This document shows, piece by piece, positions 27,687-36,372 of a DNA stretch of 64,000 bases. A program made the translations under genes and the position numbers. Positions within the stretch are counted from its first letter, which is position 1. Each line of letters begins with the position of its first letter. Origin of the DNA: Ruegeria sp. EL01 (GTDB taxonomy: Bacteria > Pseudomonadota > Alphaproteobacteria > Rhodobacterales > Rhodobacteraceae). The stretch is taken from the NCBI RefSeq assembly GCF_900313035.1, contig NZ_OMPS01000009.1:62103-126102 (forward strand). The letters are read 5' to 3'. The notes beneath the pieces were generated by a model. It saw nothing but the letters and a program-made list of their open reading frames with translations. It was not told the DNA's origin and ran no database searches.

Positions 27687-28276
27687 CAATTGCAATTTCA
27701 CGTGGATTCAGCGCGGTTGAAAGACCTCAGGCCGCGGCCCTGTTCTGGCAGGCCTTTGCGGCGAAGTTGAACCGGGTCATGGGGCCAGACGACAAAGGGC
27801 TGGCATTTTTCGAAACCGTATTGAACCCCGACTTCGCGCTTGTGGCCCGTGACCCGGATGGGCAGATGCTGGGCCTTGCCGGGTTTAAAACAAAAGAGGG
27901 TGGTCTTGCTGGGGGCAGCATGACCGATCTTGCCCGCGTTTACGGGTGGTTTGGTGCGATCTGGCGCGGCTTGGTCCTGAGCGTTCTGGAGCGGGACCTG
28001 CAACCCGGCGTATTTCAGATGGACGGTATCTTCGTGGCGGCAGAGGCGCGCGGGCAGGGTGTTGGAACAGCACTGTTGGCTGCCATCAAGGCCGAGGCGC
28101 ATCAGTCAGGAATGACCGAAGTACAGCTGGACGTGATCGATACCAACCCGCGCGCCAAGGCCCTATACGAAAGAGAAGGGTTCCAGGCCGTGGGTCAGGA
28201 AGAGACTGGGCCGTTCAAGCACATATTCGGGTTCAACAGCGCCACCAAGATGTGCTGGGTGGTTGCCCCCGACTAG
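27683..28276 (+). CDS. GNAT family N-acetyltransferase
   Basis: The 197-residue protein (GTG start overlapping the MoeA stop, GTGA) carries the acetyl-CoA-binding motif GIFVAAEARGQGVGTALLAAIKAEA (about residues 115-139) and the C-terminal VIDTNPRAKALYEREGFQ of the GNAT fold. The acceptor substrate is unknown. Position at the end of the molybdenum cofactor operon suggests co-expression only. Its end overlaps the convergent next gene by four bases. Confidence 0.88.
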   Translation: MTIAISRGFSAVERPQAAALFWQAFAAKLNRVMGPDDKGLAFFETVLNPDFALVARDPDGQMLGLAGFKTKEGGLAGGSMTDLARVYGWFGAIWRGLVLSVLERDLQPGVFQMDGIFVAAEARGQGVGTALLAAIKAEAHQSGMTEVQLDVIDTNPRAKALYEREGFQAVGQEETGPFKHIFGFNSATKMCWVVAPD

Positions 28277-29268
28277 TCAAACGTGCCCGCCACGCGTCCA
28301 AGCAACATGAATGCACGCGCAGTTCTGGTTTCACCCAATGCCGTCAGTTCGGCATCAGTGGCGATAGATTCGAACTCAACAATCATATTGTCGAAACGGC
28401 GCAGAAAGTGATGTGCGGCATCTCGGAAAATCGGATCCTGTTTCATCCGAGCGGCCGTCAGAGCCAAAGAAGAACGATCCCGAATACCGCCCAACGCGGC
28501 GACCGAACGACCGCGTGAGCCTTGCGCAAACTGGCGCCAGACCTCTGGTCGCGCCATATCGGGGCGCAGGTCGTCCATATAAATGCCTTCCTGACTAAGC
28601 AGTGTCAGCACATCCTGCGAGGCTTGCACCAATTGCGCGGTCTTACGATCCTTCAGCGCAACCCTAAGGGCGTCGAACCCTTCGGTATCGTCCTGCGTTT
28701 CTGGAAAGTTCAGGGCTCTGACGAAAACATCGGTGGTCAGTGGCGGCGCGATTTCTTCTGCCGAGATGCCAAGTTCCAGCGAGGTCTGATCGCCGGTACT
28801 GGCATGTTTCATTGCAACTTTCGCTGGCGCACTGCGCTTGGATGAGAATGTCGCCAATGCATCTTCGGTCTTCTTTGCGGTTTCGGCAATTTCGTCCAGC
28901 TTTTTGCTGACCGTCGGTTCATATGTGCTGGCGGCACGCTGTTGTTGGATGACATAGGCATTGCGGATCGCGTCGATCGCTGTTTGCAACCTGGCGCTCT
29001 CCTCGCGCATGATCCGACTGGCGCGCATGGCCATGGCGGCAACCCAGATCATCGCCACAGGCATGAACACTGCCAGAAAGGTCACGATCAGGCTGCTGCC
29101 CTGTTCCTGATCTGGCATAACCAGAAAAACAACGGACACCACCAGCCAGATCAGGCTAAGCACAAATGCTGCTATTTCGATTCCGGTCACGGACGGCACG
29201 CGTGGGCGGTCGTAGATGCCCAGCGAGGTTGGTCGTTCGGATTCCGGATCAGGTTTTGACCCTGACAT
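28273..29268 (-). CDS. Hypothetical membrane protein with coiled-coil region
   Basis: The 331-residue protein has a proline-rich cytoplasmic start and two transmembrane helices (about residues 28-75: IEIAAFVLSLIWLVVSVVFLV and IVTFLAVFMPVAMIWVAAMAM). A helical region with coiled-coil character follows (RIMREESARLQTAIDAIRNA), then a mostly alpha-helical C-terminal domain. I recognise no catalytic motif. It reads as a conserved roseobacter hypothetical. It lies 14 bases downstream of the greA stop on the same strand and may be co-transcribed. Confidence 0.75.
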   Translation of the reverse strand: MSGSKPDPESERPTSLGIYDRPRVPSVTGIEIAAFVLSLIWLVVSVVFLVMPDQEQGSSLIVTFLAVFMPVAMIWVAAMAMRASRIMREESARLQTAIDAIRNAYVIQQQRAASTYEPTVSKKLDEIAETAKKTEDALATFSSKRSAPAKVAMKHASTGDQTSLELGISAEEIAPPLTTDVFVRALNFPETQDDTEGFDALRVALKDRKTAQLVQASQDVLTLLSQEGIYMDDLRPDMARPEVWRQFAQGSRGRSVAALGGIRDRSSLALTAARMKQDPIFRDAAHHFLRRFDNMIVEFESIATDAELTALGETRTARAFMLLGRVAGTFD

Positions 29269-29282
29269 GACGTGCGCTCCGG

Positions 29283-29753
29283 TCAGGCGTATGAAATGCT
29301 CAGGACTTCATAAGACCGTACGCCGCCCGGGGTACGGACCTCGACGCTGTCGCCTTCGTCCTTGCCAATCAGGGCGCGGGCGATCGGCGATTTGATGTTC
29401 AGCAGACCGGCTTCGATATTGGCCTCGTATTCACCAACGATCTGCCAGGTCTTTTCCTCATCCGTATCTTCATCGACCAATGTAACCTTGGCACCGAACT
29501 TGATCGCGCCGGACAGCTTGGCGGGATCGATCACATCGGCCAGCGACAGAATGCCTTCAAGCTCTTTGATGCGACCCTCGATAAATCCCTGCTTTTCGCG
29601 GGCCGAGTGGTATTCGGCGTTTTCCTTGAGGTCCCCAAGTTCCCGTGCCGTCGCAATCGCTTCGATAATCGCAGGGCGCTCGACGGATTTGAGGTTTTTA
29701 AGCTCGGCCCCGAGCGCGGCATTGCCCGAAGGCGTCATTGGGATCTTTTCCAT
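29283..29753 (-). CDS. greA: Transcription elongation factor GreA
   Basis: GreA enters the RNA polymerase secondary channel and promotes cleavage of backtracked RNA. The 156-residue protein has the N-terminal coiled coil with [21 protein letters not shown] (acidic tip residues D-L-K-E-N-A-E-Y) and the C-terminal FKBP-like domain ([18 protein letters not shown]). A terminator-like hairpin lies 28 bases upstream of its ATG on the same strand. Confidence 0.97.
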   Translation of the reverse strand: MEKIPMTPSGNAALGAELKNLKSVERPAIIEAIATARELGDLKENAEYHSAREKQGFIEGRIKELEGILSLADVIDPAKLSGAIKFGAKVTLVDEDTDEEKTWQIVGEYEANIEAGLLNIKSPIARALIGKDEGDSVEVRTPGGVRSYEVLSISYA

Positions 29754-29780
29754 ACTCTACTTGTCCACGCAAAAATTGAG

Positions 29781-29810
29781 TCGCCCCGCCGCACAAAAGC
29801 GTCGGGGCGA
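29781..29810 (-). terminator. Terminator-like hairpin in the greA leader
   Basis: Arms TCGCCCCG (29803-29810 read on the minus strand) and its perfect complement (29781-29788) form an 8-bp GC-rich stem with a 14-base loop. On the minus strand it is followed by ACTCAATTTTTG, a run of five T. It either ends transcripts from the upstream glyoxalase-like gene or acts as an attenuator in the greA leader, as for the E. coli GraL RNA. Confidence 0.55.
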
Positions 29811-29987
29811 AGGATAGGTTGGCGAATACCTGACCCAAATGGCGCGTGAATTGCAAGAGGGCAAAGGCCGCGAGGCGCTGGATTCGCGACTTAGCGCCGT
29901 CTCGGGGGTGATGGAGACCGCCTGTGGCGTTGCCCCAGAAGCTCACCCCGTCGCCACCGATGCGCGTCGGCTCCAAGCCACAACATC
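29811..29987. other. Intergenic region between greA leader hairpin and the VOC gene
   Basis: These 177 bases are GC-rich and hold no ORF with coding character, no tRNA and no riboswitch I recognise. They could contain the greA promoter or a small RNA ending at the hairpin at 29781-29810. A weak TTGGGT-16-TATCCT pair exists on the minus strand, but a start there would cut into the hairpin. Confidence 0.4.
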
Positions 29988-30368
29988 TCAATCATATTGG
30001 ACAACTTCGAACTCTATGCCGTTGTCGTCATCGAAGTAGAACCGCTTGCCCGGCTCGTAGTCGGCATGATTGTGAGGGTCGAACCCGGCGTCCCGAACTT
30101 TGGCTTCGGTGGCGTCGATGTCTTCCACCAAAACGCCCACATGATTCAGCCCGCCGACGATGTCATAGCTGCTTTCCCCGGCAGGCTTTGGATCGGATGG
30201 GGCATAGAGTGCCAGATAGGTGTGGGCACTGCCGACATGCACGGTGTATCCGCCCGCGATGGCAGCGCCTTCCCAGCGGGTCTTCCAGCCAAAGACCTTT
30301 TCCATCCAAGCTGCAGATGCTTTTGGATCGCGTACGGTGAAGTTGGTGTGTTCAAGTGTCGCCATCAT
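29988..30368 (-). CDS. VOC (glyoxalase/bleomycin resistance) family protein
   Basis: The 126-residue protein has the two beta-alpha-beta-beta-beta halves of the vicinal oxygen chelate fold: LEHTNFTVRDPKASAAWMEKV, YLALYAP, GGLNHVGVLVEDIDATEAKV and FYFDDDNGIEFEVVQYD, with metal-ligand candidates H7, H75-region and E121-region. Function may be glyoxalase-like or resistance to a redox-active compound. It is divergently transcribed from soxR, and its promoter has the SoxR-type 19-base spacer with a central dyad, so it is very likely a SoxR target. Confidence 0.88.
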   Translation of the reverse strand: MMATLEHTNFTVRDPKASAAWMEKVFGWKTRWEGAAIAGGYTVHVGSAHTYLALYAPSDPKPAGESSYDIVGGLNHVGVLVEDIDATEAKVRDAGFDPHNHADYEPGKRFYFDDDNGIEFEVVQYD

Positions 30369-30405
30369 GGTGTCTCCTTTTCAACTTTTTGCCTTGCTTC
30401 GACTC

Positions 30406-30436
30406 ATCGTAATTTCTAAACCTAACTTTAGGTCAA
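30406..30436 (-). promoter_or_regulatory. SoxR-type promoter of the VOC gene
   Basis: On the minus strand TTGACC (30431-30436) and TACGAT (30406-30411) are separated by 19 bases. That overlong spacer is diagnostic of MerR/SoxR-activated promoters. The spacer holds the dyad ACCTAA-N2-TTAGGT (30420-30433). The predicted start is about 30 bases before the VOC ATG. The same dyad lies 24 bases before the soxR ATG and could also control soxR. Confidence 0.75.
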
Positions 30437-30456
30437 GATATTTTTTTGAGGATGTG

Positions 30457-30912
30457 ATGGCTGTTTCTGAGGGTCTGGCAATTGGTGCATTGGCGCAGCG
30501 TACGGGGTTGGCGGTTTCCGCCATCAGGTATTACGAGGCGCAGGGGTTGGTCTCGCCCTGGCGCAACGCCGGTGGACAGCGCCGGTATCAGCGGGCCGAT
30601 ATTCGGCGCCTGAGTTTTGTCATGATCGCCCAGCAATTCGGATTAACGCTGCCCGAAATACGAGAGGTTCTTTCCGGCCTGCCCGGGAAACGAACTCCAA
30701 CGCCGAAAGACTGGAAAGACATCAGTGTCAGCTTACGTTCCCATCTGGATCAGCGAATCGACACCTTGCTGCGATTGCGCGACAATTTGGATGGCTGCAT
30801 TGGCTGTGGATGCTTGAGCCTGCCAAAATGCGCTCTCTACAACCCCGATGATCGGGCTAAGTCCAATGGAAGTGGCCCCAGATATCTGTTGGGAGACGCG
30901 CCAGAGGCATAA
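30457..30912 (+). CDS. soxR: Redox-sensitive transcriptional activator SoxR
   Basis: The 151-residue MerR-family regulator has the N-terminal winged helix (IGALAQRTGLAVSAIRYYEAQGLV, NAGGQRRYQRADIRRL), a dimerisation helix and the [2Fe-2S] ligand cluster C-x2-C-x-C-x5-C (CIGCGCLSLPKC, about residues 118-129) that senses redox-active compounds. The ATG at 30457 was chosen because the domain begins there and the operator lies just upstream. It controls at least the divergent VOC gene. Confidence 0.96.
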   Translation: MAVSEGLAIGALAQRTGLAVSAIRYYEAQGLVSPWRNAGGQRRYQRADIRRLSFVMIAQQFGLTLPEIREVLSGLPGKRTPTPKDWKDISVSLRSHLDQRIDTLLRLRDNLDGCIGCGCLSLPKCALYNPDDRAKSNGSGPRYLLGDAPEA

Positions 30913-31049
30913 ACTGCCGTAATGCGACTTTGTTACGCCGTGTTTTGATTGACCAATGTCTTTTACAACGGGTAATCAGCCGTGAAACAAAATTGCGCAG
31001 ACCATGCGGTGAGAGCGCCAATTCGGAAAAGTTAGCTAGGGAGCCCGCG

Positions 31050-32696
31050 ATGGCCGAGATTGAACGCGAAGCGATGGAATATGATGTGGTGGTCGTGGGC
31101 GCAGGTCCAGCAGGTCTGTCCGCCGCCATCCGTCTGAAACAGCTGGACGCTGATCTGAATGTCGTGGTGCTGGAAAAAGGCTCTGAGGTCGGTGCACATA
31201 TCCTCTCTGGCGCAGTGCTGGATCCCTGTGGTCTGGATGCGTTGATCCCGGACTGGAAGGAAAAGGGCGCGCCGCTGAATGTGCCGGTGCACGAGGACAA
31301 CTTCTATCTGCTGGGTGAGGCAGGCAAGATCCGTATCCCGAACTTCCCGATGCCGCCTCTGATGAACAACCACGGCAATTACATCGTCTCGATGGGCAAT
31401 GTATGCCGCTGGATGGCTGAACAGGCCGAGGAACTGGGCGTTGAGATTTTCCCGGGCATGGCGTGCTCCGAACTGGTTTACGGCGACAACGGCGAGGTCA
31501 AAGGCGTTGTTGCCGGTGTCTTTGGTCTGGAAGCCGACGGCTCTTACGGTCCCAACACCGAACCCGGTATGGAGTTGCACGGTAAATACGTCTTCCTATC
31601 CGAAGGTGTGCGCGGATCGCTGTCCAAGGAAGTCATCGCCAAATACGACCTGTCTGCCGGCAAAGAAGTGCAGAAATACGGCGTCGGCATGAAAGAGATC
31701 TGGGAGATTGACCCGGCAAAGCACAAGGAAGGCTCGGTCACGCACACCATGGGCTGGCCCTTGGGCGGCAACGCAGGCGGTGGATCGTTCATTTACCATC
31801 TTGAAAACAATCAGGTCTATGTCGGGTTTGTGGTGCACCTGAACTACAAGAACCCGCACCTGTACCCCTACATGGAATTCCAGCGCTTCAAGCACCACCC
31901 GATGGTGGCCGAGCTGCTGAAAGGTGGTAAACGCGTGGCTTATGGGGCCCGTGCGATCACCGAAGGCGGCTATCAGTCGATGCCTAAGCTGGTCGCGCCG
32001 GGCGTGGCCCTGCTGGGCTGTTCGGCAGGCATGGTCAATGTGCCGCGCATCAAGGGCAACCACAACGCGATGCTGTCAGGCAAAGCGGCGGCTGAGGCCG
32101 CTTTCGACGCGATCAAGGCCGAGCGTTCGGGTGATGAGCTGACAGTCTATGAAACCGATGTGCGCGACGGCGCCATCGGCAAGGACCTGAAAAAGGTGCG
32201 GAACGTCAAGCCGATGTGGTCGAAATGGGGCCTGTTCCCGTCGCTGGCACTGGGCGGTCTGGACATGTGGACCAACACTCTGGGCTTTTCGTTGTTTGGC
32301 ACCATGGGTCACGGTAAGAACGATGCCGAGGCGACAGAAGAGGCTAGCAAGCATCAGCCGATCGACTACCCAAAACCCGATGGCACACTGTCCTTTGATC
32401 GTCTGACCAACGTGTCCTTTGCGATGACGAACCATGAGGAAAGCCAGCCCTGCCACCTGCACCTGTCCGATCCTGAACTCCCGGTCAAGGTCAACATGCC
32501 CAAATTTGACGAACCGGCGCAGCGATATTGTCCGGCGGGGGTCTATGAAATGGTCGAGGATGAAGATGGTCCACGATTCGTGATCAACTTCCAGAATTGC
32601 GTGCATTGCAAAACCTGCGACATCAAGGATCCCAGCCAGAACATCACATGGACCACGCCGCAAGGTGGCGATGGGCCAAACTACCCGAATATGTAA
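31050..32696 (+). CDS. Electron transfer flavoprotein-ubiquinone oxidoreductase
   Basis: ETF-QO passes electrons from acyl-CoA and dimethylglycine-type dehydrogenases, via ETF, to ubiquinone at the membrane. The 548-residue protein has the FAD Rossmann motif VVVGAGPAGLSAAIRL, the ubiquinone/membrane region (GWPLGGNAGGGSFIYH, VAPGVALLGCSAGMVNVPRIKGNH) and the C-terminal 4Fe-4S ligands (YCPAGVYE, NCVHCKTCDIKDPSQNI). It is the natural acceptor for the acyl-CoA dehydrogenase encoded at 14.9 kb. The ATG at 31050 fits the family start. Confidence 0.97.
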   Translation: MAEIEREAMEYDVVVVGAGPAGLSAAIRLKQLDADLNVVVLEKGSEVGAHILSGAVLDPCGLDALIPDWKEKGAPLNVPVHEDNFYLLGEAGKIRIPNFPMPPLMNNHGNYIVSMGNVCRWMAEQAEELGVEIFPGMACSELVYGDNGEVKGVVAGVFGLEADGSYGPNTEPGMELHGKYVFLSEGVRGSLSKEVIAKYDLSAGKEVQKYGVGMKEIWEIDPAKHKEGSVTHTMGWPLGGNAGGGSFIYHLENNQVYVGFVVHLNYKNPHLYPYMEFQRFKHHPMVAELLKGGKRVAYGARAITEGGYQSMPKLVAPGVALLGCSAGMVNVPRIKGNHNAMLSGKAAAEAAFDAIKAERSGDELTVYETDVRDGAIGKDLKKVRNVKPMWSKWGLFPSLALGGLDMWTNTLGFSLFGTMGHGKNDAEATEEASKHQPIDYPKPDGTLSFDRLTNVSFAMTNHEESQPCHLHLSDPELPVKVNMPKFDEPAQRYCPAGVYEMVEDEDGPRFVINFQNCVHCKTCDIKDPSQNITWTTPQGGDGPNYPNM

Positions 32697-32764
32697 GCGA
32701 AAATACGGGCACTGGCAGGGTCGTGAAGGCTCTGCCATTGCCTCTTCCTGACCAAAGCCCTAGC

Positions 32765-32779
32765 TTGACTGTCAGTCAA
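32765..32779. promoter_or_regulatory. Perfect 15-base dyad upstream of the TPR gene
   Basis: TTGACTG-T-CAGTCAA forms two perfect 7-base arms and ends 19 bases before the TPR gene start. TTGACT could also serve as a -35 box. Size and symmetry are typical of a TetR/GntR-class operator. The regulator is unknown. Confidence 0.5.
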
Positions 32780-32798
32780 ATGACAACAAGGCAGCATT

Positions 32799-34514
32799 TT
32801 GGTGGTTTCCCTGGTTCGTCGCACGGTGTTGGCCGTGCTGCTCTCTTCGACAGTCGCAATGCCGGTTATTGCAGATACGGGTTCCGGATCCTATCTGGCT
32901 GGCCGTCAAGCGATTTACGAGAATGATTACTCGGCTGCCGAACAATACTATGCTCAGGCGCTGAAATTCGATCCGCAAAATGAACTTTTGCTGGAAAGCG
33001 TTGTCGTTGCCCGCCTTGCGCTGGGCGAGATCGAGCGTGCATTGCCGATTGCCGAGACGATCGAGGGTGCGAAGCTGCCAAGCCAGGCTGCGCGAATGGT
33101 GATCTCGGCCAATCTGGTTGCAGATGGGCAATTGGATGACCTGCTGGCCCGTGACCCAGAAACACAAGGGGCTGGCCCTCTGGTTGATGGGTTGATGACT
33201 GCATGGGCCTATTTGGGTCAGGGTGAGATGACCAAGGCGATGGAACAGTTTGACACTGTTTCGACGCAAGAAGGTCTGAAGGAATTTGCCCTCTATCACA
33301 AAGCGATGGCGCTGGCCTCAATTGGTGATTTTGAAGGATCCGAGGCGGTGTTCGGAGCCAATGATGGCGTCGTCGCGCAGTTTTCGCGCCGCGCTGCTTT
33401 GGCTCGTGCCGAAGTGCTGTCTCAGTTGGACCGCGATGAGGATGCGATCGAGTTCCTGAACAACGTATTTGCAGCAGGCAGTGACCCGTCGATCGAGAAT
33501 TATCTGGCGCGGTTGGGCGCCGGAGAGACTTTGCCGTTCACCCATGTCCGATCCGCGCAGGATGGCCTGGCCGAGATTTTCTTCTCTGTTGGCGCCGCAC
33601 TGAATTCAGAGGCGTCACCTGACTATGTATTGTTGTATGCGCGTACGGCAAACTTCCTGCGCCCTGGTCATGTCGACTCAATTTTGCTGAGCGCTGAGCT
33701 GCTGGATGAGTTGAACCAATACGACCTTGCGGTCGAAGCCTATCGCAGTGTGCCGACAGAAAGTAACGACTACCACGCTGCAGAACTGGGCAGGGCTGAA
33801 GTTTTGGGCCGTTCTGGAAAGATGGATGCAGCCGTTGAAGTTCTCCAAAATCTGGCCGCACGACAACCAGACCTGCCGAGTGTTCACGTTGCACTGGCGG
33901 ATTTGGAACGGCGGCAGGAAAACTATGCGGCGGCAGTCAACTCCTACGACAGTGCTATTGCGCTGACCGACAGCGCATCTGCTGGCAACTGGTTTCTGCA
34001 CTATGCCAGGGGCATATCGCACGAGCGCCTTAAGAATTGGGATCAGGCTGAGACCGATTTCCGCCGCGCGCTGGAGCTGAACCCGGATCAACCGCAAGTG
34101 CTGAATTATCTGGGCTATTCATTGGTTGAACGGCAAGAAAAGTTGGACGAGGCGCTGGGCATGATCGAACGCGCTGTCGCGGCCCGACCCGACAGCGGGT
34201 ACATAGTCGACAGCCTCGGATGGGTTCTGTTCCGCCTTGGGCGCTATGACGAAGCCGTTGAGCACATGGAGCGTGCAGTTGAGCTGATGCCAGTTGATCC
34301 CGTGGTCAATGACCATCTGGGTGATGTGTATTGGGCCGTCGGTCGAGGGCGCGAGGCCGAGTTTCAGTGGAAACGCGCGTTGTCTTTCGTCGACCCCGAG
34401 GACACCGATGGTGAGGCTGACCCGGACCGTATTCGCCGCAAGCTGGAGGTTGGTCTGGACGTGGTGCTGGCTGAAGAAGGCGCGGAACCTCTGAAGGTCG
34501 CAAATGGCAATTAA
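32799..34514 (+). CDS. Exported tetratricopeptide-repeat protein
   Basis: The 571-residue protein begins with a signal peptide (VRRTVLAVLLSSTVAMPVIA; start TTG at 32799 or GTG at 32802). It then consists largely of TPR units, clearest at YLAGRQAIYENDYSAAEQYYAQALKFDPQN near the N-terminus and at AETDFRRALELNPDQPQVLNYLGYSLVE and YDEAVEHMERAVELMPVDPVVNDHLG near the C-terminus. Such proteins act as periplasmic or outer-membrane-associated scaffolds. The 3' end overlaps ispE by 11 bases. Confidence 0.88.
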   Translation: MVVSLVRRTVLAVLLSSTVAMPVIADTGSGSYLAGRQAIYENDYSAAEQYYAQALKFDPQNELLLESVVVARLALGEIERALPIAETIEGAKLPSQAARMVISANLVADGQLDDLLARDPETQGAGPLVDGLMTAWAYLGQGEMTKAMEQFDTVSTQEGLKEFALYHKAMALASIGDFEGSEAVFGANDGVVAQFSRRAALARAEVLSQLDRDEDAIEFLNNVFAAGSDPSIENYLARLGAGETLPFTHVRSAQDGLAEIFFSVGAALNSEASPDYVLLYARTANFLRPGHVDSILLSAELLDELNQYDLAVEAYRSVPTESNDYHAAELGRAEVLGRSGKMDAAVEVLQNLAARQPDLPSVHVALADLERRQENYAAAVNSYDSAIALTDSASAGNWFLHYARGISHERLKNWDQAETDFRRALELNPDQPQVLNYLGYSLVERQEKLDEALGMIERAVAARPDSGYIVDSLGWVLFRLGRYDEAVEHMERAVELMPVDPVVNDHLGDVYWAVGRGREAEFQWKRALSFVDPEDTDGEADPDRIRRKLEVGLDVVLAEEGAEPLKVANGN

Positions 34515-35325
34515 GGCCTTCGCGCCTGCCAAAATCAACCTGACCCTGCATGTGACCGGCCAGCGAGACGATGGCTATCATCTTCTGGATTCGCTGGTGG
34601 TTTTTGCGGATGTCGGCGATCAACTGGAATTCACACCGGGACCAAATCTCTCACTGGATGTAACTGGCGAACATGCCGAAGGCGTGCCCGCCGACAATCG
34701 CAATCTGGTTTGGCGGGCGGCTGAGGCCGTCGGTTGGACGGGGCGTATCCATCTGAACAAGGTGCTACCGCATGGCGGTGGTATCGGCGGTGGGTCCTCA
34801 GATGCGGCGGCCGTTTTGCGGATGGTTGCTAAGCAAGGGGGCGAAGTACCGAAAAACGTACCCTTATCCATTGGGGCCGATGTTCCTGTCTGCATGATGG
34901 CTATGGCCGCTCGGATGGAAGGGATTGGCGATCGGGTCACACCCGTAGCCATGCCTCAGTTCTATGCAGTGTTGGTTAATCCCGGCGTCGAAGTGCCGAC
35001 GGGCGCTGTCTTCGATGCGATGAAGAAGCGCCGGAACCCCCCCATGCCTGTCGACATTCCGGATTTTGAGGCACCTGATGTTTGTGCCGAATGGCTGCGC
35101 GCGCAGCGGAACGATCTGCAAGATCCTGCGGTGGAACTGGCCCCCAAGATAGGGCGCGTTTTGGAGGAATTGAGCGCAACCCGAGACGCGTTGCTGGCGC
35201 GCATGTCGGGTTCAGGGTCGACGTGTTTCGCCCTTTACCCGTCGATGAACGCCGCGCATTTTGCCGCTTACGAGATCGGCGCGGCACATCCTGAATGGTG
35301 GTGCCGCGCGACGCAGCTCAATTGA
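34504..35325 (+). CDS. ispE: 4-diphosphocytidyl-2-C-methyl-D-erythritol kinase IspE
   Basis: IspE phosphorylates CDP-methylerythritol in the non-mevalonate isoprenoid pathway. The 273-residue GHMP kinase shows FAPAKINLTLHVTGQRDDGYH (N-terminal signature), the ATP loop LPHGGGIGGGSSDAAAVL (about residues 88-105) and MSGSGSTCFALY. It supplies precursors used by the polyprenyl synthase encoded on the opposite strand, whose 3' end overlaps by 8 bases. Confidence 0.96.
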   Translation: MAIKAFAPAKINLTLHVTGQRDDGYHLLDSLVVFADVGDQLEFTPGPNLSLDVTGEHAEGVPADNRNLVWRAAEAVGWTGRIHLNKVLPHGGGIGGGSSDAAAVLRMVAKQGGEVPKNVPLSIGADVPVCMMAMAARMEGIGDRVTPVAMPQFYAVLVNPGVEVPTGAVFDAMKKRRNPPMPVDIPDFEAPDVCAEWLRAQRNDLQDPAVELAPKIGRVLEELSATRDALLARMSGSGSTCFALYPSMNAAHFAAYEIGAAHPEWWCRATQLN

Positions 35326-36319
35326 GGCGCGAGACGACGTAGTCCGCCAGATCGCGCAGAAGGGTGCGAATCTCGTGATCAGGTAAAACATCCAATGCAG
35401 ATTTGGCCTTGGCCGCCCAACCGAGAGCATCCGAACGGGTTGCTTCCAGGGTGTGGTAGTGGTTCATCAACGCCAGTGCGTGGTCCAGATCACCGTCCTG
35501 CTGGCGACCTTTCGCGATTGTGCGATCCCAAAAGGCGCGCTCGTCAGACGTGGCCTGTGCAATGGCCTTGATCACCGGCAGGGTCAGCTTGCGTTCGTGG
35601 AAATCATCGCCGACGTTTTTTCCGGTCGCCTTGCTGTCGCCCTGATAGTCCAGCAAATCATCGGCAATCTGAAAAGCAATCCCCAACGCATCGCCATAGT
35701 CGAAAAGCGCTTGGACCTGCTGTTCCGAAGCGCCGGCAATCACGCCACCCACTTCGGTCGCGGCTGAAAACAACGCGGCGGTCTTGCCGCGCACAACCTG
35801 CAGATACACGCTCTCATCCGTGCCTAGGTCGGCGGCTGCAGTCATTTGCAGCACCTCGCCCTCGGCAATCGTGGCGGAGGCATTGGCGAGGATGTCCAGA
35901 ACACGCAGGGAGCCGGTCTCAACCATCAATTGGAAGCTGCGGGAAAACAGGTAGTCGCCCACCAATACGCTTGATTTATTGTCCCACAGCAAATTCGCCG
36001 TGGGCCGCCCGCGCCGTTGGGCGCTTTCGTCCACCACATCATCGTGCAGCAGGGTGGCGGTATGGATGAATTCGACCGTGGCGGCCAGACGCACGTGATG
36101 CTCGCCCGAATAGTCAAACATCCGGGCCGCAGCGAGGGTTAGCATCGGGCGCAGGCGCTTGCCTCCGGCCTCGACCAGATGCGCTGTCACCTCGGGAATC
36201 CGTGGGGCATGTTCCGACGCCATGCGGGTGCGGATCAGCGTGTTGACCGCCTCCATATCACCGCTCAGAATTTCGGCGAGCCGCTCATGCGGTTTCGAGA
36301 TCGTGCTGACGTTCATCAC
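35318..36319 (-). CDS. Long-chain polyprenyl diphosphate synthase (ubiquinone side chain)
   Basis: The 333-residue protein has both aspartate-rich motifs, LLHDDVVDES (FARM) and FQIADDLLDYQGD (SARM), with GGKRLRPMLTLAAA and GDYLFSRSFQLM. The residues before FARM are small/aromatic (FIHTATLLHDD) as in octa/decaprenyl synthases. In roseobacters the expected product is decaprenyl diphosphate for ubiquinone-10, but chain length cannot be read with certainty. It converges on ispE. Confidence 0.93.
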   Translation of the reverse strand: MMNVSTISKPHERLAEILSGDMEAVNTLIRTRMASEHAPRIPEVTAHLVEAGGKRLRPMLTLAAARMFDYSGEHHVRLAATVEFIHTATLLHDDVVDESAQRRGRPTANLLWDNKSSVLVGDYLFSRSFQLMVETGSLRVLDILANASATIAEGEVLQMTAAADLGTDESVYLQVVRGKTAALFSAATEVGGVIAGASEQQVQALFDYGDALGIAFQIADDLLDYQGDSKATGKNVGDDFHERKLTLPVIKAIAQATSDERAFWDRTIAKGRQQDGDLDHALALMNHYHTLEATRSDALGWAAKAKSALDVLPDHEIRTLLRDLADYVVSRLN

Positions 36320-36372
36320 ACTCCTGATACAAGGCTCGACTTCTGCCTCGCCTTGCCCTTACATCCATCCCC

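Noticed and set aside
29839-30039. A 66-codon frame in the greA-VOC intergenic region
   Set aside because: It runs into the VOC gene on the opposite strand and shows no conserved pattern or ribosome binding site.
30925-30960. Weak CGTAA/TTACG hairpin after soxR
   Set aside because: A five-base-pair stem with little support; not called as a terminator.
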